DNA from: Acanthaster planci
Lineage: Eukaryota > Echinodermata > Asteroidea > Valvatida > Acanthasteridae
DNA: 64,000 nucleotides
Assembly (NCBI RefSeq): GCF_001949145.1
Contig: NW_019091445.1
Coordinates: 806,919 to 870,918 of the forward strand
Direction of reading: 5' to 3'
The stretch's first letter is position 1. The number at the start of each line of letters is the position of its first letter. The notes below the pieces were generated by a model. The model was given only the letters and a program-made list of their open reading frames with translations, was not told the origin of the DNA and did no database searches. The position numbers were made by a program, and so were the translations under genes. Of this stretch, positions 1 to 12,600 are shown piece by piece.

Positions 1-300
1 CTTGTGATATCTTGTGATCGACTTGTGATGTCTTGTGATGAACTGCGTTGACTTGGGATTGACTTGTGATATCTTGTGATCGACTTGTGATGTCTTGTGA
101 TGAACTGCGTTGACTTGGGATTGACTTGTGATGACTTTTGATCGATTTGTGATATCTTATGGTGGACATGTGATGTCTTGTGTTGACTTGTAATGACCTG
201 TGATAAATTTCTTGTGACTTTCGAATGACTTGTGATGATTTTTGATTGACTTAAGATAACTTCTTATGATATATTTATGATTACTCATGACCAACTCTAG
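1..300. repeat. 62-bp tandem repeat with degenerate continuation, in the incoming intron
   Basis: Positions 1-62 and 63-124 are essentially identical. From 125 to about 300 the sequence decays but keeps the sub-motif gacttgtgat. The array ends about 60 bp before the first visible exon. Confidence 0.9.
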
Positions 301-363
301 ATGACTTATTTATTGACTCAAGCCAACTCGAAAATGTTTCCTTCCTCGCCTTTGTCCCATCAG

Positions 364-614
364 GGGAGTACACGGCCAGCGAGATGCTGGTCAACATGGG
401 CAGCGCCACCCTGGAGGAGTTCTACCCGGCCGTGGCCATAGCGACCCTGATGCGCATCATGCGGGACTCCTCCCTGGCCAACCACCACACCGGCGTGGTG
501 CAGGGCATCACCTTCATCTTCAAGAGCCTGGGCGTCAAGTGCGTGCAGTTCTTACCCCAGATCATGCCCACCTACCTCAACGTCATCCGCACCTGCGATG
601 CTGGAATCCGCGAG
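364..614 (+). CDS. MTOR: mTOR exon 1 of window (HEAT repeats)
   Basis: Exon follows ...tttgtcccatcag and ends at gag|gtgagt. The first two bases complete a codon from an upstream exon. It encodes window residues 1-83, from [12 protein letters not shown] to CDAGIRE, including the mTOR blocks [10 protein letters not shown] and [14 protein letters not shown]. It ends in phase 0. Confidence 0.95.
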
Positions 615-3600
615 GTGAGTCAGAAAGAATATTGACCGTGTGGCCGTGTGGCCGTGTGGCCGTATCTGTGATCAAGGTTTTCACGTCATTAGGCTTTTCC
701 AGCGATTACTGGTCCACCCTGTGAGGTCAATCCTGTCAACTCATGAGACCATACCTGAAATTGAATTGGAGTGTCAGCCTTGTAAGGCCATTCAAGTGGT
801 CAGTGTGATACCTCAAGTAGCCATTCCCGTGGCCAGTGTGTCGCATCACGAGGCCATTCCTGCAGTCAACCAGTCATCTCATGTTTTAGCTTCTTCCTCT
901 TTCTTAATTTCCAATCGAGTCTGGAAATTTATTTTACCTCCCTGATTGCATCTCTTCTCTTCAAAGGAATCACATCTCTGTGAACTGGTTTGCCTAAGGG
1001 GAGTTTCCAAATCGAGTCTGGAAATTTAGTTTGCTTCCCGAACCGAATTACATCTCTATAAACTGTTTTTTTCCAACCTTGCCATTCATGTGTCTTTTTA
1101 TTTTTACAGTTCCTTTTCCAGCAGTTGGGCATCATGATCGGCATCGTCAAGCAGCACATCCGCAACTACCTGGACGACATCTTTGACCTCATCAGAGTGA
1201 GTTTTCACCGGTTTACATTCAAATTTGGTCAGCTGATCTCCACACCGATCTCACCATGCCCCTGTAAATTTTAAACCCGCTTTCATTCCAAATCTGACTT
1301 CCGATTGAATCCAAGAAGCATTCTGTTCTTGAAGCAGTGCTTTAGTCAAGTACTACACTAGTACCTCACTAGTCAACGCAAGTGCTTTCTTGGGTACTGT
1401 CATTTCTAACAGCAGGTGAACAACAGCAGAGCACTCTCTGTGTGATAGAAAATTTGGACAAGTTTTTGACTGGGGCTTTTGGATTGTACATATGGAGCAT
1501 GTGAAGTACTAGTGAAGTACTTAACTTAAACTTTTTTCATAACATGGAAGTGAGTGTACTCCTTGGTGTGCTTACTGCATAACAGGCTCCTGAAGTGGAT
1601 CGAAACTGTAATAAGCTTTAACCACTCTTGCAGTAAACATTTTAAATTTGTGGTTACATTTGATTGCTCCTTGTCAGGATTTTTGGACGGTGAACAGCCC
1701 ACTGCAAAACACGGTGATACTCCTGGTAGAGCAGACAGTGGTAGCCCTGGGCGGGGAGTTCAAGCTCTACCTGCCCCGCATCGTGCCCCAGATGCTGCGC
1801 GTCTTCATGCATGACAATAGCCAGGGTCGCGTCGTCACCACCAAGGTATATGGGCTACAGTGTCCAAATAGGCCAGCCAAAGGCTGTAGCAGCCAGGCCG
1901 CGGCTGATTCTCAATGCTACACGTGTGACTCCTGGCCGAAGCCAGCTCGATTCACACACAGTCTGACCCTTGGTCTGGAACTCTGTGGTACCTTCATTTA
2001 CACTGACTGTGCATGAAAAAAAAATGAGGCTGATATCTTGACCTAGCACGCAGAGCATTAGGTAGACAGAGTTGTGACCTGAGGTAATTTGTGGCACAAA
2101 GGTGTTTGAGGCCATGTTGTTCCCACAATGAAGGGGGCAAGGTGGATCAGCGACTAATAGTCAACCAGTGGGCGATTTTGACTGGTAACCTATGCTTCAA
2201 ATTTGCATCGGGCATCAGGGAAAATTGACCGGTGGTTTACGAGTTGCCGCTGATCGAACTTGCCAAGGGTTTTTTTGCGCGTGGGTTTGCACACATCAGG
2301 AAATGGCTGTGAGTCTCAGTGCTTTGAGGAGACACAATATGCACGAATGATCAAAGGCAGAGGATGGATCATTTTTGTGTGTAAGCACGCGTGCAGACTT
2401 TGGAACCAAAATGGCTTCTTATCCAAAGTTGTCAGAACTCACACGTTGCTATTATTGTCTGATCTTGTGTTTTCTCTCTCTCCACAGCTGCTGAATGCCA
2501 TGCAGAAGTTTGGAGCCAACCTGGACGACTACCTGCACCTGCTGCTGCCGCCGGTGGTCAAACTGTTCGACTCCAATGACATTCCCATTACTGTCAGGAG
2601 GTAAGCATGCACGGGTCATGTGCTGATCATGTGATGCCCACTCAGCTGTCATGTACCAATCATGTGGTCTTCATGCTGGTTATGTGGCAGTCATGTAGCA
2701 ATCATTAACAACACAACAGAGTTATTAAGACTTCAGCGTTAGTGGACTGTGTTGGTCATGTGACCCCGTTAACCAGTGAGCGTCAGATTTTCTTACCGCA
2801 AAAAGCTGCTGGGCGGGTTTTTTCGCCCGCAAATTCTTCCATTGCGCTTAAACGAGTGTACATGTCCTCAGTGAAACAACTACGTCCTCCGTGCAACAAA
2901 TAAGGAAAATTATGTGTATTTACACATCATCTGGCATCAAGTGGTTAACAAGCCATGTGCCAAGCTGGTGAACAGTCCGATCTAATCGTGTAGGGACCAG
3001 GCATTGATTACCACCACACAATACAAAAGGTTGGAATGCGTAGAAATGCGTCTGTCACATGCTCCTTGTTTGCCAATGCTGTGATTGTTATGAGACAGCA
3101 TGAGCTGGTGATGTGATAATCATGCACCGATCACGTGATTATCATGTGATAATCATGCATCGATCACATGATTAACATGTGATAATCATGCACCGATCAC
3201 ATGATTAACATGTGATAATCATGTGCCGATTACTTGATTGTCATATAGGATGTGTTTTGTTTCATGGTCGTCATTCAAGATTCAAAACCCATTTTTTGGC
3301 TTTTTACCCATGTGGACAAGCCATTGTTTTTGTCAAGACTTTTTTCATTTTTCTTTCCACTATTAAATTAGACCTGAAGTTTATTTTGAAATTTGATTTT
3401 GCTTCCATTTCTTTGCTGTCTCCTTGGTTTCAAGTTTTAAACTTGATCTTTACTTGAGCAACAAATCTTGTCCACTACCATAGTTTGGCTAACATTTTTC
3501 CCCTTTGCTTTCCAGAGCGGCCCTGGAAACCATCGACTTGCTCTGCGGCACCTTGGACTTCACAGACTTTGCCTCCCGCATCATCCACCCGCTGGTCCGC

Positions 3601-6600
3601 ACCCTGGACACCACAGCCGAGCTGCGGAGCATCGCCATGGACACCCTGGAGTCGCTGGTCCTGCAGCTGGGCAAGAAGTACGAGATCTTTGTGCCTATGG
3701 TCAACAAGGTGCTGGTCAAGCACCGCATCGCCCACCAGAAGTACGAGACCCTGGTACTGAAGATCATCAAGGTAGGTTCGAATCCAGCCTGGAGTGCACC
3801 TTGGTTAACAATGACACAACCCAACTTGTCCATTTTTACCTCAAAGTTTCATCGTCGCCCAGTTCACCTGTGAAAGTATTCAGTCCACTTCTTGCACTGC
3901 CTCGAATCTTGGAAGTTTTGGTTTAAACCAGCGCTAACGTTCTCAGAGCTTTAAGTTAACAGCAAAGTTCACATTCAAGCCCTTGAATTTTTCTTGGCTT
4001 GATGGCTGGTTTCGCCGTGCTCGGTTCCAGGCATGGTCAAGGTTGGGCTTTGGATGGAGAGAATGTTCTTGCAAGAATCAAAAGAACATGTGTGAGTTTG
4101 ATATGGCCACACTTCCTCAACTTGTAGCCAAATGCAGAGTTTTAGTGAGCCAATTTTAAAAACATACCAGAGTTTTAAGGGGCAAAACACTTCCTTCTCG
4201 GGCGGCAGTGGTGGCCGATGGCTGAAACCCTGCAAACAGTCAATCTGTTGTGTTTTCCTATCCAGGGTAATGCCATCGCCGAAGACGAGCTGCTCCTGCT
4301 ACGCACCAGAGCCAAGAAGGCCAACCAGAGGGACGACGGCAACGCCGGCATGGAGCCCGTCAGCCTCAAGAAACTCCACGTCAAGACCAGTAACCTTGCC
4401 AAGGTCAGCAGCAAGTTATATGCTCATCAAATCAAATCATTGATTTCTCAAAACAAACTAATCCTTCATCAACTGATTTCTGATCAGTACTTGTTATTAT
4501 AATGATTCAGTTCAGTACAGATTAATGTGCATGAATTCAGAAAAAGTACTAGTACTCCCAGTATATTAGTACTGTTAAACTATTAATAGACCACAGACTA
4601 GTACTAGTGCTATTCACAGTATAATAGTACTACTGCTGGTATGCCAGTTTAGTACTAGACTTCAAACTGGTACAGGCACTAGTAATGGTTAGTAGTTCAA
4701 GTAGACTAATCTGTTTATAATTAAGAGTTAATACATGTATAGTAATTCAGCCTCCACTTTTTTTTTCGTCTTTTACCAACTCAAGAGTTGGACCCCATAA
4801 TGCTCTTTTTGATACTTGGCCTGGTTTGCTTTCTTCCATTTCAGTCACTTCAAAGTTGGATTGGTATTGCTTTACAGACTTTCAACCTTAGTGCATTTTA
4901 GTTCTAGATGTGGTTCTTTGGATCAATAAGGTTAACTTTCAACTTGAAGCTTTTGGAAGCAAGTAAAAAGCTCCTTGAGGAATCGGCTCTCTTAATCTGT
5001 CAGTCACTCGATAAATTGATTGACCCATCCATCACAGGCTTGGGCTGTGACTCGCCGCGTCTCCCGCGACGATTGGGTGGAGTGGTTACGGCGTCTGAGC
5101 GTGGAGCTGCTCAAGGAGTCTCCTTCCCACGCCCTGAGGTCCTGCTGGGCCCTGGCCCAGGCCTACAACACCCTGGCCAGGTAAAAATCACCTGCCCTCC
5201 CCCCTGTATCTTTCCATTCCCAGTCAAGGGCCGTTTTCGGAATAATGCAGCCGTGGCAGGCAGCAACACACACGTCTGTGGGAAGTAGCTGTAGCCTCAA
5301 GCCATTGGCTCCACAAGCACATAGGCTATGCCTGGTGAGAGCTAAGAAACTTGTGCATGGCAAAGGTGAGCAATCTAATGGGTCAGTGCATGAACTACTG
5401 AGGGCGGTATCGGGTTCTCTATGGATAAATCCGGCAAAAAGAATTAGGAGACATTACCACAGGGCCTTCCTGTTCACACATAGGTGGTACGCACACATTT
5501 CATTCCTTTCCGACCAATAGGGTGTCATGACTCGCCAAGGTGTGCACATGCGCTCAAGTTAAGACACGTGCATGAGTGCAGTGGCCCCACAGGATTGGGG
5601 TCTCCTGGGATTTATCAATAGGTGTGTGCAAGCCAAGGAGGTTTAATCATTGGCCACATTCAGAGCGGCCTTCCAGGGCTACTAGTGCTTGTGTAGTCAG
5701 CATCTGTCCGCTTATTTTGCGACCAGCAATGACCTCGACTTAGATCAGACGTAGCCATGTCAACCGCGCATCAACCGGGCATCATCCAACAGTCCTCCGT
5801 TCCAACTGGCTCCGTGCATCGTCATCCGAAATGCTGTGGATTTTTTCAGTTGGCCACAGTTCGTTTTTTTTTTTTTCCCCACTTCAGGGATCTCTTCAAC
5901 GCGGCCTTCGTCTCCTGCTGGTCCGAGCTGACCGAGACGGACCAGGACAGCCTGATCCAGAGTCTCCAGAAGGCGCTGACATCCCAGGACATCCCCGAGA
6001 TCGTGCAGATCCTGCTGAATCTGGCCGAGTTCATGGAGCACTCGGACAAGGTAACAACTCGCCCCTCCACCCCAAAAAAAGTTAGACTCTGTGACGGACA
6101 ACACAGCACTTGTGCCATTTGCAAGTGATTGATAAGTAAATCTGCTGTGTGTGGCAAACTCCAGTGTTGTTACACATTTACAAAGTGGCCGTTCTTGGTA
6201 ACGTATCACCCCCCCCCAGATAACTAAAGTATTTGGGCCAAGAGAGAGTAGAATTTCTCATTAAACCCTCCAGCAAAAGGACAGACATCCAGGTTTTCAG
6301 GTTTGCAGTTCTAAGAAGAATTGGTTGGCTCTCTTTGTTCCAAGCAAATACTGTTCTGACCGTGTCATTGCCCAGTTGCCTATCTATAGACCTCTGTCAT
6401 GGGGCAGCCATCTTGCTTTTTTATCAATCAAAGCAACGTAACCAAATGAAGCTGGAAAGAAATTATAGTCCGTTCCCTTTTTCACTGTGTGAAGTTGTAT
6501 TACTATTGGAAATAGGTCTACGGGGAACAAGACAAACTTGGCAGCATCATGGTAAAGGTCTGTAAAGCATTGCCGCCATTTGAACCAGCCACATGCATAC

Positions 6601-9600
6601 CTCGCGTGACCATCATATCTAGGGGCCTGTTTGACTCGCATGGATCTGGATCACGATCAGCAATCCAACATTGGTTCGCTGACACCATAACCAGCATTGG
6701 GATCACTGATCGAGATCCTGATCTGTGTGAAACAGAGATATGTAACAGATATCTGCAGAGCCCACTAAATGCTTTTATTGCATGGATTTTTTTTCCCCCA
6801 CTTCAGGGTCCATTGCCTCTCAATACCATGCTGCTCGGTGAGTGCGCCTCCAAATGCAGGGCCTACGCCAAGGCTCTACACTACAAGGAGGAAGAGTTCC
6901 ACCGCGGACCCAACACTGAAATACTGGAGGCCCTCATCAGGTAAGGATAAAATCAATGTCCTACTCTGATAGTTTAGGGCTAGGGCTGTTTTTGTCATTG
7001 ATACACTGTAATGCAGAGCCGTATCCGTAGGTGGTGGTGCCTGCTTGGGTTGCGGCCATTATGTGTTAGTCTTTTCTGAGGCAAAGTCTCACATGAGGCA
7101 CTGTTGGGTCAGAGCAGTTGCCCTTGAGGGCGCTGTGCAAATCTAGTCACAAGCATAGGCATGGCTTGAAATCACATAGTTTTGACATCTGTACAGTAAA
7201 CACTAAGCACATCTGAGCCAGTATCTCCAAACTCAGCAACCTAGCTAGAGCCCGATGCCAAAGATTGCGATGGTTTTAAAGTTCGAGAAATGGCCTTTGC
7301 CGAAAGATGGCAGTCACCTCTTTCGACTGATACTTTAATGCAGTGATCTCTCACGGTGACTTCTTGCCTTGTTCCATTAGCATCAACAACAAGCTCCACC
7401 AGCCAGAGGCAGCGTATGGAGTCCTACAGTACGCCATGAAGAACTACCGAGCTGAGCTGGTAAGATGGACCAGACATCTGCACGCCCAACAGAGGGCATT
7501 GTTTTATTTAGTTCTCATGGAAGTTTAGCTTTGTAGTCCGACGTATCCCCATCAGTGATACAAATCACCAAAAACTCCATTTAAAGAAGTTTAAAGAGTG
7601 CCTGATTTCTCTTCAAAATTGACCAGTCTCTTCTCTTCTGCCGTAGAATTCCACATCTAATGAAAGTAGGTAAAGGGTTGATCAGAATGTATCATCACCA
7701 ATATGGCCCGGAGTCATTACCGAATTACCTAACTATAACTTGTGTCTTGGGAACAGTCCGAAAAATGTCTATTTGTCCTCAAGAAACGCATCTCTACCGA
7801 TAGCGCACATATTTTTATTAGGTGAGATCAGCCAAGTATGACCATCAAATAATCAGATTAGGTCAACTTCACAGGTTCCAAATCTTCAGTTTCTGTTAAC
7901 ACCAGCTTTACTAGTTGGCCCCTCTAACTGCTTCAAACCCCTGCACCCATTAACTTCCTGCACCTTCCCAAACTACCTCTGAACTCAGTAGTTCAAAAGA
8001 TTCATCCGGGAAGAGAGGTACTTTGTAATGCAAGGTAACTCAAGTGCCAGTGGATTAAATCCATTCCGTCTCTTTGTCACAGCAAATCCAAGAGACCTGG
8101 TACGAGAAGCTGCACGACTGGGATAATGCCCTCCTGGCCTACGAGAAGAAGCAGCGGGAGGATCCGGATGACTTCCGGCTGACCCTGGGCAGGATGCGTT
8201 GCCTGGAGGCACTGGGAGAATGGTAAGAATGGGCAGCATTGAGGTTGAGTACTTCACTAGTACTTCACTTGTCCACACAAGCCTTTAACTAGTGAATGAC
8301 TTCCAGCTGACCCTGGGCAGGGTACAGTGCATTCAGACCTTTTGAGAATGATAAGAATGGCTCGAAGTCAAGTACTTCACTAGTACTCTCAAGTCAAGAG
8401 CTCAAAGCTGGCCCTGGGCAGTGTTTTTTGCCTTGAGGCCCTTCGCAAATGGTACGAATGGGCAGTGTTGAAGTTCAGTACTGCATTAGTACTTCACTAG
8501 TGCTGATGATGCCTTTTAAGAGCTCTTTTTAACTCTTTACAGTTGAGTACTTTACTAGCACTTCACTAATTCTTATAGTTGTTTTACAAGTACTCAAAAC
8601 CACAGGCTATTCGTAATGAACTGGAACTTAACACCCCTTGGTTATTGCTCAATATTGTAATGATAGGACTTTCAAAAGTATATCTGATATGACAGTAATG
8701 TTCTATCACATTCAGTCACATTCTAGATTTAGTGCATGTGACGTCTTTACTTGTCCCCACTCAAGTGATTCAAGTTGAGTTTATACAAACACAGCAATGC
8801 AAAAGAGTTTTAGGTTGAGTGTGTGTATGTCACCATTAAGTGGCTGCGCTGCAGGCTACAGCTGGGCATTGTAGCAAATACTCTGCCGCGACATTGTCTC
8901 GGAGTTTTGAAAAAGCAACAATATGGTGAGAAGTGTCGCACAAATCTTGAACAAATGACCACCAAGGGTCAGCATTCTTAAAGACCAGCTTTGTTGAGGA
9001 CTTAAAAAAGTTTTAAAAGTCGATAAAGAATAAATCGTCGGGGACAAGTGTGACATGGAATGATAAACTCTAGCAAGTGGTTTAAGGGAATTATGGTACT
9101 CAGCCAAATTTCTCTATCGTGAAAACTCAGGGGGCAGCTACACGAGCTGGCCTGCGAGCGCTGGCCCATGGTGACAGACGAGGGGCGGCAGGGCATGGCC
9201 CGGATGGCGGCAGCCGCCGCCTGGGGGCTGGGCAACTGGGACAGCATGGAGGAGTACGCCTGCCTGATCCCCCGAGAGTCCTACGACGGCGCCTTCTACC
9301 GGGCGGTGCTGGCCGTGCACCAGGACCACTTCGGCCAGGCTCAGCAGGTGTGTAGACCAACTCTAGGACCTGAAATAAAAGCCACGATTACGGTGACACC
9401 GTGCTCTCATGCAAGTCTTGCTGTACATGTACGGGTACCTTGGCTGCAACTTCTACCAATTGGGTGCTGTGAATGACCAAAATGCACACCCATACTTTTC
9501 ATGTTCATAAATGAATGTAACTTCTGCATGAGTTTAGTACCACAATGCCATCACAGACATGTCAAGTGCTTGTATTAGCCCGTGAATACCAAGTTCCTTT

Positions 9601-12600
9601 TGCACCGTTCGTGTTCTTAAGAACAACACGAAACAATTATGAAGCGAGTTATGTCCTAAGCGAACAAATTCATTCAGAGGTCTCAGGTTCAAATCCTGCT
9701 CCGATAAATTTCTTTGTTCATCTTTACAAAAAAGTTGATATGGAACAAATGAAATGGCTGTGTAAAACTTGTGGAATTAATAGCTGATAAGCAGAGGTTT
9801 TTTTTTCTTCCCTTTCACTTGGCATAATTCTGTGCATGCTAGCTGCACGACACTGGTGCCTTGATGTTTGGGGTTGTCAGGCAGTGGAAAGGTTATTTGA
9901 ATACCTGGCTGAGAATTTGGTTTTTCCGAGTGCCTGCGGATTTCTTTCGTTCTCTTGTGTCCTTTCTTGGTCAGCAGGCATTCTGTATTCGTGTGATGTG
10001 TACTAGAGCTTAACAGTACGCCCCCATAGGAGTTAATCCCCGCAAGATCAGTCCTATTCAAATACTGAATCTACCTCTGCGAACGGATCAGCCCCTGCCT
10101 TGAACAGTCCAGTAAAATAGTTCTCATTTGAGTTGCTGCCTTTATCTCCATCAATCTTCGCCCCGCTTCCTGGGCAAAACCCCCCCTCTCTCTCTCCCCA
10201 GTGCATCGACAAGGCGCGCGACATCCTGGACACGGAGCTGACGGCCATGGCTGGCGAGAGCTACGACCGGGCCTACGGGGCCATGGTGTCGGCCCAGATG
10301 CTGTCAGAGCTGGAGGAGATCATCCGCTACAAGCTGGTGTCGGAGAGGCGCGACATCATCAAGCAGATGTGGTGGGACCGGCTCCAGGTCAGAGCCCAGA
10401 TGATTATCTTTAAGCCTTGTGTAATGTTAGCTTTTTGCTGTCAAACGTCGCTTAATAACAAGAGAGCAGTTAACATTCAAGATTTTTTAGGAGACCAAAT
10501 GGAACCTTTTTTCCCCCACAACTCCAAAGATTTGATTTGCAACAGCAACTTTACTCTCTTTTATGAGTCCACTCAGGAAGTATCCTTAATTTGAAACCTG
10601 TATTAAAGTGACCCACAAGATACCAGAGCAGGCCAACGTAGGCTATTTTGGTTGTTGGACATTTATCCACTACGAACACAGGGCGAGGGTTCCCTTCTGT
10701 TTCTCTGTTTTCTCAGAATGCCGCAATCTACATTCAGCATGTTCAGAATTCACATCATGGCTTGAACAGAAAAAGGCCCATTTTAGCTCATTACAGTTGA
10801 GCTCTGAAGACAAATGGCACGTCTTTCGATGTGGATGCTGCCATATTTATTTGAACAGATAAAATTAGAGCAAACATGTTTTCCGTAGAGTTTCTCTTTA
10901 AACTCTACCAATGTACCAAGCTGTACTTTTTTTTCTGAAATACAACTTTGCTTTGCCCCAAACAAGTCTTTGGCAACTATGAACTATCAAAGTTGTCAGA
11001 TTTGCTTTGCTTTTATGGCGTACTTTCACCAGTAATAACACTAAAGTCAGATGTCTTCCGCTGAACCAAATTCAGCATACTTTGCGGGATAAGTTTACTT
11101 TTGTGTGGCAAACGTTGTGATAAAACGAAAACTTCATTCCATCAGAATTTTTCATCTGTGGTGTAAAAATTTTGCATAGCGTCACTGCATCCTGTTACTT
11201 CGTGATAAAGGCTGAGATTTCTCCTTTTGGTGAACAGGGGTGCCAGCGTAACGTGGAGGATTGGCAGCGGATCATCCAGGTGCGCTCCCTGGTCATCAAC
11301 CCTCAGGACGACCTGCGGACCTGGCTCAAGTACGCCAGCCTTTGCCGCAAGACGGGCCGCATGGTATGTACCGAACGTAACCGTAAACAACGGTCACTGT
11401 AATCTGTGTGGAGAGCCCCCCCCCATCGTTGGTAAAGAAGAAACAGGCTTATGGCAAGGGTTTCAAATTTTCACCGCCACAACTCGGTCCTGAATATCCT
11501 AACAAAAGAAGTTGTCCCCGCAATATGGGGCTGGTGCGGGCTTGTGCTCACACACATTGTAACCCAGCCAAAGGGATCTCATTGCTGCATTCAAACACAA
11601 CACCTGTTCACGCTGAGATTTGATGGCAAACCAAGACATGGGCAGATGATATGGAATGATAGAATCTTCAAGAGAGAGGGCTTGCTCAAATGCGTTTAGT
11701 CTTTCAGGGTTCAGCAGGGCAGACATTTGAAGTTGCGTTCCAAACACATTTTGCATTCAGTTTCCTGTATTAGTCGCCTATTTACTCGGGCAAAACTTCA
11801 AACCATGAACCAACTTTCTGTAAGCACTTGACTTTGAGTTTTACTGGAATCAGCACACCTACATGCGATAACATCAGCAGGGTACCAGCAGTCCTTGAAA
11901 TGGTTAAGTAAATAAGTGAGGATCTCCTCCCTGGGAGTGCGGAGGTCTTAGCCAATCAACTGCATTCGGCCTGGACCCTGTTTTACAGAAATACGTACTG
12001 CAGGTGAAAAGTCGTAGCCGACTGTGGCAGAAACTTTGATGGTATGACGGGTCTGCACAGTTCACAGGCTTTTGGCTCAAGCATACGTGCGCATCCTGTA
12101 GCCAAGGGATTTTTTTTTTTGCTTCAAGGGCTAACGCAAGATTTCCAAGGCTTGTGCTGGAAGTGCGGACTTGGGATAGTAAGCGCAGATGTCCTTAGTT
12201 AGCAGAGTTGAGCTCTGTCTGCTCTGGGACCACGGTGGCATCACTAATCCCCTCCGTCCATATTTCATGAAGGGACGTAAATCCGTCTGGGATTTGGAGG
12301 ATATCTCCGCCCACATTTCAGCAGGGGGAAAGCCACTTAATCGTGTCGCAGAGAAGTGAAAAGTGCAGGCTTTCAGGTTATTTTCACTCTAGCACCTGCC
12401 TCGGTGTTTTACGTTACGTTTAACAGGGAACACAGATGGTACAGAAAGTTTAAATATGCCTTTCTGATGTGTGGTTAAGGCACGAGAAATGTACCAGTAT
12501 CATCATATATTGCCCCCTACCGTTATGGGAATATGGCGTCCAGCCCCTGCCCCCCCCACACCTTTATACCTGTGTTTGTATCCCCCCTTGTGCAGCAACT

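Noticed and set aside
9686-9701. tRNA gene suggested by a T-arm-like sequence (also at 15962, 16747, 57764 and minus strand ~59880)
   Set aside because: No acceptor-stem pairing or complete cloverleaf could be drawn around any of them. SINE remnants fit better.
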